NCBI GenBank assembly: GCA_021204885.1
Contig: JAJPYP010000081.1
Span: 1-5,147 of the forward strand
DNA from: Prevotellaceae bacterium
Lineage (GTDB): Bacteria; Bacteroidota; Bacteroidia; Bacteroidales; Bacteroidaceae
Direction of reading: 5' to 3'
Length of the DNA stretch: 5,147 nt
The notes under the pieces were generated by a model that did not search any database, was not told the DNA's origin, and saw nothing but the letters and a program-made list of their open reading frames with translations. Below, one piece after another: positions 1 to 5,147 of the stretch. Made by a program: the position numbers and the translations under genes. Position 1 is the stretch's first letter. Each line of letters begins with the position of its first letter.

Positions 1-599
1 TCTCGCACAGTTTCGTCTGCTTGCCCGAAGAGGACTGGGACGACATCACCGAGGTCAATTCACACCCCATCGCCTTGATGCAGTGCCGTGAGTTTCTCTC
101 CCGACATCCGAAGATCAAAGTGGTGGAGAGCGAAGACACCGCCCTCTCCGCCGAAATCATCAAGCGGAAACACCTTACGGGGCATGCCGCCATTTGTGCC
201 AAGGCAGCCGCCTTGATGCATGGCATGAAAGTGCTGGAAGAGGGCATCGAGACCAACAAGCACAACTTTACCCGTTTCTTGGTGGTGGCCGACCCTTGGC
301 AAGCCGATGAACTCAACCGCCAGCGTAACACTAAGCCTAACAAGGCAAACCTCGTCTTCACCTTGCCCCATACCGAAGGCAGCTTGTCGCATGTGCTCTC
401 CATCCTCTCGTTCTACCGCATCAACATGACCAAGATACAATCCCTGCCCATCATAGGGCGCGAATGGGAGTACCGCTTCTATGTGGATGTCGTCTTTGAC
501 GACGTGTTGCGTTACAAACAGGCCGTAGCGGCCATCACCCCTTTAACTAAAGAATTAAGAATATTAGGCGAATATGAAGAAGGAAAATCGAACATTTGA
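1..599 (+). CDS. pheA: Prephenate dehydratase, C-terminal part with ACT domain (5' end outside the window)
   Basis: Prephenate dehydratase decarboxylates and dehydrates prephenate to phenylpyruvate, the committed step to phenylalanine, in the cytoplasm. The frame is open from the window edge (first whole codon at 3), so the N-terminal catalytic lobe is missing and the TTG at 21 is internal. Counting from that TTG, a substrate-site SHPIALMQC segment lies at residues 14-22, an ESEDTALSA segment at 36-44, and the NFTRF motif with the family's catalytic Thr at 82-86. A C-terminal ACT domain follows from about 111 to 186 (LVFTLPHTEGSLSHVL onward). ACT domains in this family bind Phe for feedback inhibition. 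Here the usual GALV and ESRP motifs read GSLS and QSLP. There is no chorismate mutase domain in the visible part; that activity sits two genes downstream. The last 26 nt overlap the aminotransferase start, suggesting coupled translation. Confidence 0.95.
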   Translation, partial: SHSFVCLPEEDWDDITEVNSHPIALMQCREFLSRHPKIKVVESEDTALSAEIIKRKHLTGHAAICAKAAALMHGMKVLEEGIETNKHNFTRFLVVADPWQADELNRQRNTKPNKANLVFTLPHTEGSLSHVLSILSFYRINMTKIQSLPIIGREWEYRFYVDVVFDDVLRYKQAVAAITPLTKELRILGEYEEGKSNI

Positions 600-1755
600 A
601 ATAACTCCGGCCCGGCGGTTGGAGACTGTCAGCGAATACTACTTTTCGCGTAAGTTGAAAGAGGTGGCGCAGATGAACGCCGAAGGCAAGGATGTCATCA
701 GCTTGGGCGTGGGAAGTCCCGACATGCCACCCTCCAAGGCGGCCATCGACACCTTGTGTGAAGCCGCCCGCGACCCCAATGGACACGGCTACCAGTTGCA
801 CACGGGCATTCCCGAATTGTTGCAGGGCTTCTCGCGCTGGTACAAGAGGTGGTACCATGCCGATCTTGACCCCGACAGTGAGATACTCCCGCTTATCGGT
901 TCCAAAGAGGGCATCCTGCACGTGACGCTGGCTTTCGTCAATCCCGGCGAGCAGGTGTTGGTGCCCAATCCCGGTTACCCCACCTACACTTCACTGAGCA
1001 AGCTGCTTGGTGCCGATGTGGTCTACTACAACCTGAGAGAGAACAACGGTTGGATGCCCGACTTCGAGGAGCTGGAGCGGATGGACCTCTCGCACGTGAA
1101 GCTTATGTGGACCAACTATCCCAACATGCCCACGGGTGCCAACGCTACCCCTGAACTCTATGAGCGGTTGGTGGACTTCGCCCGGCGGAAAGGCATCGTC
1201 GTAGTCAATGACAACCCTTACAGTTTCATCTTGAACGACAAGCCTCTGAGCATTCTCGCCGTGCCCGGTGCCAAGGAGTGTTGCATTGAACTCAACTCCA
1301 TGAGCAAGGCACACAACATGCCCGGCTGGCGCATCGGCATGGTGGCCACGAACGCGCGGTTTATCCAGTGGATACTCAAAGTGATGAGCAATATAGAGAG
1401 CGGCATCTTCCGTGCCATGCAGCTGGCTGCCGCCACCGCACTCGATGCCGATGCCGCATGGTACGAAGGCAACAACCGCAACTACCGAGGCCGCCGGCAG
1501 CTGGCCGGAGAGATCATGCATGCATTGGGCTGTACTTTCGACGAGCGCCAAGTGGGCATGTTTCTTTGGGGGCGCATCCCCGACAGTTGCCCCGACGTGG
1601 AGCAGCTGGCCGACAAGGTGCTCTACAAGGCCCGTGTATTCATTACCCCCGGTTTCATCTTCGGCAGCAACGGAAGTCGTTACATTCGCATCTCCCTTTG
1701 TTGCAAGGACGACAAATTAGCCGAGGCCTTGAGAAGAATCAAAGGAATGCAGTAG
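574..1755 (+). CDS. PLP-dependent class I/II aminotransferase, probably for aromatic amino acids
   Basis: This is a 393-residue fold-type I aminotransferase. The PLP Schiff-base lysine is K245 in NSMSKAHNMPGWRIG. D213 in VNDNPYSF is the expected partner of the pyridine nitrogen, with Y216 nearby. R372 in SRYIRIS is the expected carboxylate-binding arginine. The segment normally read as NPTG is NYPNMPTG (181-188), with Met185 where the PLP-contacting Asn usually lies. Length is normal and no truncation is seen. The ATG at 574 lies inside the end of pheA. Automatic pipelines may call relatives aspartate or LL-diaminopimelate aminotransferase. Its position between pheA and the DAHP synthase/tyrA pair argues for transamination of phenylpyruvate and 4-hydroxyphenylpyruvate, usually with glutamate as donor. 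Prephenate aminotransferase activity is an alternative. The family is certain; substrate preference is inferred from context only. Confidence 0.93.
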   Translation: MKKENRTFEITPARRLETVSEYYFSRKLKEVAQMNAEGKDVISLGVGSPDMPPSKAAIDTLCEAARDPNGHGYQLHTGIPELLQGFSRWYKRWYHADLDPDSEILPLIGSKEGILHVTLAFVNPGEQVLVPNPGYPTYTSLSKLLGADVVYYNLRENNGWMPDFEELERMDLSHVKLMWTNYPNMPTGANATPELYERLVDFARRKGIVVVNDNPYSFILNDKPLSILAVPGAKECCIELNSMSKAHNMPGWRIGMVATNARFIQWILKVMSNIESGIFRAMQLAAATALDADAAWYEGNNRNYRGRRQLAGEIMHALGCTFDERQVGMFLWGRIPDSCPDVEQLADKVLYKARVFITPGFIFGSNGSRYIRISLCCKDDKLAEALRRIKGMQ

Positions 1756-1792
1756 TGTGCGTCTCCCCAATCAGCATCATAAACAAATAAAT

Positions 1793-1797
1793 AAGGA
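1793..1797 (+). promoter_or_regulatory. Shine-Dalgarno-like ribosome binding site for the DAHP synthase/chorismate mutase gene
   Basis: AAGGA lies 6 nt before the ATG at 1804, after an A-rich stretch (AAACAAATAAAT). It is the clearest Shine-Dalgarno-like site in the window and supports the chosen start. The 48-nt gap from 1756 to 1803 shows no TAnnTTTG promoter word and no hairpin terminator, so the gene is probably read from the upstream operon promoter. Confidence 0.6.
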
Positions 1798-1803
1798 ATA
1801 GAT

Positions 1804-2871
1804 ATGGAACTTCAATTGGAACCCATCCGCCTCAAGGGCGTGGAAGAGAAACGCCCCATCGTCATTGCCGGACCGTGCAGTGCCGAGACGGAAGAACAAG
1901 TGATGAATACAGCCCGCCAATTGGCCGACAAAGGTATCAAGATATTCCGGGCCGGTATATGGAAGCCCCGTACCAAACCGGGCGGCTTCGAAGGTGTCGG
2001 CGTAGCGGGACTGCCATGGTTGAACCGTGTGCGGCAAGAGACAGGCATGTATGTAACCACCGAAGTGGCTACCTCCAAACATGTGGAAGAGGCCTTGAAG
2101 GCGGGCATCGACATCTTGTGGATAGGTGCGCGTACATCGGCCAATCCTTTTGCCATGCAAGATATAGCCGATGCCTTGAAAGGCGTGGATGTTCCCGTTT
2201 TGATAAAGAACCCTGTAAACCCCGACTTGGAACTCTGGATCGGTGCGTTGGAACGTATCAACAATGCCGGCATCAAGCGCATCGCGGCCATTCACCGCGG
2301 TTTCAGCAGCTACGACAAGAAGATATACCGCAACCTGCCCCAATGGCACATTCCCATCGAGTTGCGCCGCCGCATTCCCAACTTGCCCATCATCTGCGAC
2401 CCCAGCCACATAGGCGGCAAGCGTGAACTCATCGCTCCGCTTTGCCAACAGGCCATGGACTTGGGTTTCAACGGGCTCATTATCGAGAGTCACTGCAATC
2501 CCGATTGTGCATGGAGCGACGCTTCCCAGCAAGTCACCCCCGATGTACTCGACTACATCCTCAGCCTGCTGGTTATCCGCAAGGAGAAGCAAAGCACCGA
2601 GAACCTCGGCGTGCTGCGCAAGCAGATAGACGAATGCGACGACAACATCATTCAGGAACTGGCCAAACGGATGCGCATCTCCCGCGAGATAGGCACCTAC
2701 AAGAAGGAACACGACATGACCATCCTGCAAACCGACCGCTACAACGAGATTCTTGCCAAGCGCGGCTCGCAAGGCATCTTATGCGGCATGCATCCCGATT
2801 TTTTGAAGAAAGTGTTTGAAGCCATACACGAAGAGAGCGTAAGGCAACAGATGGAAATAATCAACAAGTAA
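1804..2871 (+). CDS. aroF: Bifunctional 3-deoxy-7-phosphoheptulonate synthase (type I beta) / chorismate mutase (AroQ type)
   Basis: The N-terminal domain (about residues 1-260) condenses phosphoenolpyruvate and erythrose 4-phosphate to DAHP, the first shikimate-pathway step. It carries AGPCSAE (22-28), KPRTKPGGFEG (54-64), IKNP (134-137), IHRGFSSY (163-170), CDPSHIGGKR (198-207) and IESHCNPDCAWSDASQ (227-242), typical of the short KDO8P-synthase-like type. The C-terminal domain (about 266-355) is an all-helical AroQ chorismate mutase that turns chorismate into prephenate. By eye it aligns without gaps to the E. coli P-protein mutase, keeping R272, R289, K300, R312, S345 and Q349 of the active-site set, but with Q309 and Y313 where D48 and E52 stand. 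The same domain order is known from Prevotella nigrescens DAHP synthase, where the mutase domain also mediates feedback inhibition by prephenate; similar control is inferred here. The symbol is approximate: aroA and aroG are also used for such fusions. Confidence 0.95.
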   Translation: MELQLEPIRLKGVEEKRPIVIAGPCSAETEEQVMNTARQLADKGIKIFRAGIWKPRTKPGGFEGVGVAGLPWLNRVRQETGMYVTTEVATSKHVEEALKAGIDILWIGARTSANPFAMQDIADALKGVDVPVLIKNPVNPDLELWIGALERINNAGIKRIAAIHRGFSSYDKKIYRNLPQWHIPIELRRRIPNLPIICDPSHIGGKRELIAPLCQQAMDLGFNGLIIESHCNPDCAWSDASQQVTPDVLDYILSLLVIRKEKQSTENLGVLRKQIDECDDNIIQELAKRMRISREIGTYKKEHDMTILQTDRYNEILAKRGSQGILCGMHPDFLKKVFEAIHEESVRQQMEIINK

Positions 2872-2872
2872 C

Positions 2873-3649
2873 ATGCGTATATTGATACTTGGAGCCGGCA
2901 AGATGGGCTCCTTCTTTACAGACGTCTTGAGCTTTCAGCACGAAACGGCCGTCTACGACACCAACCCGCAGCAGTTGCGTTTCGTTTACAACACTTATCG
3001 TTTCACCACATTGGACGAAATCAAGGAGTTCGCCCCCGAGCTCGTCATCAATGCCGTTACGGTGAAATATACCATCGAGGCTTTCAAGCAAGTGCTGCCG
3101 GTATTGCCCAAGGATTGCATCATCAGCGACATCGCCTCGGTAAAGACCGGCTTGAAGCGCTTCTACGAAACGTGCGGTTTCCGTTACTACGTCTCCACGC
3201 ACCCCATGTTCGGCCCTACCTTTGCCAGCTTGAGCAATTTGAGCAGTGAAAGCGCCATCATCATCAGCGAAGGCGACCATTTGGGAAAGATCTTCTTCAA
3301 GGACCTTTATCAATCGCTCAAGCTCAACATCTTCGAGTACACCTTCGAGGAACACGACGAGACCGTGGCCTACTCGCTCTCCATCCCGTTTGTCTCCACC
3401 CTTGTCTTCTCGGCCGTGATGAAGCATCAGGAGGCACCGGGCACCACCTTCAAGAAGCACATGGCCATAGCCAAGGGTCTGCTTAGCGAAGACGAGTACC
3501 TGTTACAGGAGATTCTGTTCAATCCCCGCACCCCCGCGCAAGTGGAAAACATCCGCTTGGAGCTTAAAAAGCTGCTGGATATTATCCAAAAGAAAGACGC
3601 GCCTGGTCTGAAGGCTTATTTGGAGCGGGTGCGTGATAATATAAAGTAG
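2873..3649 (+). CDS. tyrA: Prephenate dehydrogenase, E. coli T-protein-like, without ACT or mutase domain
   Basis: TyrA oxidatively decarboxylates prephenate to 4-hydroxyphenylpyruvate, the committed step to tyrosine. The 258-residue protein starts directly with a Rossmann dinucleotide-binding fold: MRILILGAGKMG, with the GxGxxG motif at 7-12. ISDIASVK follows at 84-91. STHPMFGPTF (108-117) contains H110, matching the catalytic histidine of the E. coli HPMFGP motif. EEHDETVAYSL (159-169) contains the second conserved histidine, H161, at the start of the helical dimerisation domain. No fused chorismate mutase or ACT domain is present, so tyrosine feedback, if any, must act by another route. 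The HPMFGP signature resembles the E. coli dehydrogenase more than HPMAG-type enzymes. Prephenate is favoured over arogenate as substrate, but this cannot be settled from sequence alone. The ATG follows the upstream stop by one base, implying coupled translation. Confidence 0.93.
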   Translation: MRILILGAGKMGSFFTDVLSFQHETAVYDTNPQQLRFVYNTYRFTTLDEIKEFAPELVINAVTVKYTIEAFKQVLPVLPKDCIISDIASVKTGLKRFYETCGFRYYVSTHPMFGPTFASLSNLSSESAIIISEGDHLGKIFFKDLYQSLKLNIFEYTFEEHDETVAYSLSIPFVSTLVFSAVMKHQEAPGTTFKKHMAIAKGLLSEDEYLLQEILFNPRTPAQVENIRLELKKLLDIIQKKDAPGLKAYLERVRDNIK

Positions 3650-3716
3650 CGTGTGTCTTTAAAGTCCGCCAGATTTATATCGGATCGCTCTCAGGTTAGC
3701 CGTGTATAGACATGAG

Positions 3717-3755
3717 ATTGGGGATGTGTCTTTTGACACACCCTCAATTTTTTTT
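3717..3755 (+). terminator. Rho-independent terminator of the pheA-tyrA operon
   Basis: A 14-bp stem pairs ATTGGGGATGTGTC (3717-3730) with GACACACCCTCAAT (3735-3748) around a TTTT loop, with one A-C mismatch and one G-T pair. A run of eight T (3748-3755) follows on the + strand. It lies 67 nt after the tyrA stop. The last two T of the run form part of the minus-strand gene's stop codon (3754-3756). On the minus strand the hairpin is not followed by a T-run, so it should mainly stop + strand transcripts. Confidence 0.9.
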
Positions 3756-4713
3756 ATTGTGCCATATACGCCTCCAACGTGTTCTGGTCGGGGTCTTTCA
3801 GCAGCACCTTTTTCCCATTGTCCAATAGGTAAAGGATGGGCATGGCAGGTAAGTCGTATATCTCTTTCTGCACGATATCCGACTCATCCATGCCGACAAT
3901 CCAATCGGCGGGCAGACTGGCGTTGCTCTCTTCCCATACATCCCGCTTGCCCTCCGTGTAGACGGCTAGTACCGTGAGTTCCCCCTCGTCTATGAGTTGC
4001 TGCAACAACAGGCTCGCCCTGAGTGAGCGCAAGATCTCGTTGCAGTGACTGCATTCGGGGTCGTAGAAAATAAGCAGCATCTCTTTGGCTGGCGTGCCGT
4101 AAAGTGTTTTGTGCGCACCTTCGCGTGTCACGTAAGCAAAGTCCGTCGCCTTGGTTCCCCATCGGTTTTTCTTGGCCGTATTCAATTGCATGGTCGGACG
4201 AATCCGTTCCGCATCGGGCAGGTCGGGCACTTTAAGCGTTCCCTCGAGGAACAGAATATAGTACTCCTCATCTCGCATGGGTGAGTTCGGCTCCGCCAGA
4301 TACTTCTCCGCCAATCCCGTAATCAAGTGGAACGCCGTCATGTCCGTAGCCGCCCGCGCCAACAAGTTGTCTATGGGGTGGGGAAGTGCCTCATCCAATG
4401 CATGCGGAAAGAGCGAGAGAAAGTTCACGAAGTTCGACTCCATGAATACGGGATTATGGCTGCGCAACGTGTCGGCAAAATCCATCCCGTCCCAAAAGTG
4501 CTCCATGATGTATGCCGCCCTTTCGTGTGTGTCCGTCATTCCCTCGGGCAACTCTGGCAGGGGCAGTTCCATAGCCTCTGTCTCCGTCGTCACCTCTTGT
4601 TGCCCTTGCTTGTCATTCTGTGCCGTTGCCTCCCCTTTTGGCGAGCAAGCACAGCACAATACCGTGGCGGCAAACAACCATCCTTTCATTCTTCTTAAAT
4701 CCATCCTTCCCAT
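3754..4713 (-). CDS. Probable lipoprotein, DUF5106-like N-terminal region plus thioredoxin-like C-terminal domain
   Basis: Up to 319 residues. The N terminus has basic residues, a hydrophobic stretch (WLFAATVL) and CCAC, with C23 the likely lipidated cysteine. Cys at -3 is atypical for a lipobox. No clearly acidic surface-export signal follows the cysteine (SPKGEA), so a periplasm-facing anchor is inferred. Residues about 55-185 resemble the Bacteroidetes DUF5106 region (ERAAYIMEHFWDGMDFAD at 64-81). From about 185 a thioredoxin-like fold follows, with the redox pair C221-S-H-C224 in FYDPECSHCNE and the cis-proline loop LPAMPILYLLD (288-298, P292). This predicts a periplasmic thiol-disulfide oxidoreductase; partner and pathway are unknown. 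Possible starts are the ATG at 4713, 4704 (19-residue signal peptide before C23) and 4689. I give the longest, but 4704 is at least as plausible. It is convergent with the aromatic operon and nothing links them functionally. Confidence 0.87.
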   Translation of the reverse strand: MGRMDLRRMKGWLFAATVLCCACSPKGEATAQNDKQGQQEVTTETEAMELPLPELPEGMTDTHERAAYIMEHFWDGMDFADTLRSHNPVFMESNFVNFLSLFPHALDEALPHPIDNLLARAATDMTAFHLITGLAEKYLAEPNSPMRDEEYYILFLEGTLKVPDLPDAERIRPTMQLNTAKKNRWGTKATDFAYVTREGAHKTLYGTPAKEMLLIFYDPECSHCNEILRSLRASLLLQQLIDEGELTVLAVYTEGKRDVWEESNASLPADWIVGMDESDIVQKEIYDLPAMPILYLLDNGKKVLLKDPDQNTLEAYMAQ

Positions 4714-4722
4714 CCTTTCATT
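4678..4722 (-). repeat. Two 13-bp direct repeats around the lipoprotein start region
   Basis: On the minus strand AATGAAAGGATGG occurs at 4722-4710 and again at 4690-4678, 32 nt apart. The downstream copy encodes in-frame MKGW at the start of the signal peptide. The upstream copy opens a frame MKGWEGWI followed by TAA (4721 to 4695). That frame overlaps the longer start candidates in another frame and ends 5 nt before the ATG at 4689. A third partial copy (GGAAGGATGG) lies between them. The repeat is directly visible; any leader-peptide role is inference. Confidence 0.6.
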
Positions 4723-4855
4723 TTATTCCATTCTGTTTTTATGCTTGTTCAATTTACTGTCGTCTCATCTCAAGATGCATTGCTTTTGTCATCATATTTT
4801 ACTATATCTCAATTCAAGCGACTATCCCTTTATTCCTCCTTAGTTTATTTGCTTA

Positions 4856-4900
4856 CAAAGATAGACAATCCAAAATTTATATCATGCTTCCCTTGGCAAA
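4856..4900 (-). promoter_or_regulatory. Possible Bacteroides-type promoter region for the lipoprotein gene
   Basis: Two imperfect matches to the Bacteroides consensus TTTG-N19-21-TAnnTTTG are seen on the minus strand. TATCTTTG (4863-4856) is a perfect -7 word but lacks a -33 TTTG at the right distance. TTTG (4900-4897) followed 17 nt later by TAAATTTTG (4879-4871) has the -33 word, but its -7 word carries one extra base. Either would give an untranslated leader of well over 100 nt. Confidence 0.35.
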
Positions 4901-4949
4901 AACATGCCATTCTCTTTTCTGATGTTGTTTCAAGAGTTCCCCATCAACC

Positions 4950-5147
4950 TTAAAAAACCTTCTTCGTCATGCTTCGGAAAAGCTTCCCGTTTCTACAGAA
5001 ATATGGCCTACTTATTGTAAAAAACCGAGTATTTGTATATCCATAGAACGATAAGGTTTTGCTAAACTTGCAAAACATTTGTTTAGCAAATCCAGCAACG
5101 GTGAAAATGTAGACGCCTAATTTACAGCGATTAAGCTCGTCAAATTT
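4950..5147 (-). CDS. Possible 3' end of an unrecognised small protein gene, partial at the window edge
   Basis: Reading the minus strand from 5147, 65 codons are open before TAA at 4952-4950. The product is rich in Phe, Lys, Arg and Cys (segments such as NRCKLGVYIFTVAGFAKQ and YGYTNTRFF) and matches no family I know. An open stretch this long is mildly unusual in A+T-rich DNA, but with six frames to choose from it could be chance. The inverted repeat at 5055-5093 lies inside it, which also argues against ordinary coding. Its direction matches the lipoprotein gene, about 240 nt upstream of it. Confidence 0.2.
   Translation of the reverse strand, partial: KFDELNRCKLGVYIFTVAGFAKQMFCKFSKTLSFYGYTNTRFFTISRPYFCRNGKLFRSMTKKVF
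5055..5093. repeat. Nested inverted repeat (13-nt arms, one mismatch)
   Basis: GGTTTTGCTAAAC (5055-5067) and GTTTAGCAAATCC (5081-5093) are inverted copies, with a perfect 10-bp core (TTTGCTAAAC/GTTTAGCAAA) and a single T-T mismatch, around a 13-nt spacer. The left arm can instead pair through GTTTTGC (5056-5062) with GCAAAAC (5070-5076) in the spacer, so two hairpins would be mutually exclusive. No T-run follows on either strand, so a simple terminator is unlikely. An operator, a recombination or attachment core, or an RNA switch-like leader are all possible. Confidence 0.75.

Larger units (their letters stand above)
4714..5147. other. A+T-rich stretch with no convincing complete gene
   Basis: Base composition shifts visibly to A+T-rich beyond the lipoprotein start. 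Plus-strand frames here translate to Ser/Phe/Tyr/Leu-rich sequence with no recognisable domain and look like chance frames. The stretch holds the possible lipoprotein promoter (4856-4900), an inverted-repeat cluster (5055-5093) and a minus-strand frame open to the window edge (4950-5147). I see no tRNA, rRNA, CRISPR repeats or transposase remnant. Confidence 0.6.

Noticed and set aside
21..23. TTG at 21 as the start of a short 192-residue protein
   Set aside because: The frame is open upstream to the window edge, and the catalytic domain of the dehydratase is clearly continuing. The TTG is an internal Leu codon.
991..1551. Minus-strand open frame opposite the aminotransferase gene
   Set aside because: It is antisense to conserved PLP-enzyme motifs, and the translation has no recognisable family.
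1368..1790. Plus-strand frame reaching past the aminotransferase stop toward the DAHP synthase gene
   Set aside because: It is an out-of-frame shadow rich in Arg, His and Pro, typical of a shifted reading of a GC-rich gene.
1777..2772. Long minus-strand open frame of 331 codons opposite the DAHP synthase/mutase gene
   Set aside because: It is antisense to a strongly supported enzyme gene, and its product shows no domain. Codon bias in the real gene explains the lack of stops.
2861..3460. Minus-strand open frame opposite tyrA
   Set aside because: It overlaps the Rossmann and HPMFGP motifs of tyrA on the other strand. It shows no independent coding evidence.
4277..4843. Plus-strand frame of 188 codons across the lipoprotein gene and its upstream region
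   Set aside because: Most of it is antisense to the lipoprotein gene, and the tail is low-complexity Ser/Phe/Leu sequence with no domain.
4741..4953. Plus-strand frame of 70 codons in the A+T-rich stretch, with a hydrophobic character
   Set aside because: The Ser/Leu/Phe-rich composition follows from T-rich DNA. There is no ribosome site, no clear membrane-protein pattern and no family resemblance.
4950..4970. Tandem AAGGTT words around a T-run on the minus strand as a possible terminator
   Set aside because: No G+C-rich stem precedes the T-run, so it does not meet the form of an intrinsic terminator.

Overview
The window reads as a piece of a Bacteroidales chromosome (Bacteroides or a close relative). 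The evidence is the gene set and order, a 3-deoxy-D-arabino-heptulosonate-7-phosphate (DAHP) synthase with a C-terminal chorismate mutase, a DUF5106-like thioredoxin lipoprotein, A-rich translation start regions with few strong Shine-Dalgarno sites, and Bacteroides-like TTTG / TAnnTTTG promoter words. The species cannot be fixed by eye.

Positions 1-3649 (+ strand) are a compact operon for phenylalanine and tyrosine synthesis. In order it holds the 3' end of pheA (prephenate dehydratase with a C-terminal ACT domain), a PLP-dependent class I/II aminotransferase, a bifunctional DAHP synthase/chorismate mutase, and tyrA (prephenate dehydrogenase). The first pair overlaps by 26 nt and the last pair is 1 nt apart. 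A 48-nt gap with its own ribosome binding site separates the aminotransferase from the DAHP synthase. Together the genes cover the entry step to the shikimate pathway, the branch-point mutase, both prephenate-consuming enzymes and a probable final transaminase. The operon ends at a strong hairpin terminator (about 3717-3755).

Positions 3754-4713 (- strand) hold a convergent gene for a probable lipoprotein with a DUF5106-like N-terminal half and a CSHC thioredoxin-fold C-terminal half. Its stop codon lies inside the T-run of the operon terminator.

Positions 4714-5147 are A+T-rich and hold no convincing complete gene. They contain a possible promoter for the lipoprotein gene, a duplicated start-codon segment with a nine-codon leader frame, a striking nested inverted repeat at 5055-5093, and a minus-strand reading frame that stays open from 4950 to the window edge. 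I see no sign of a wholly new system. The main curiosities are active-site substitutions in the aminotransferase and mutase, the unexplained palindrome, and the lipoprotein leader.
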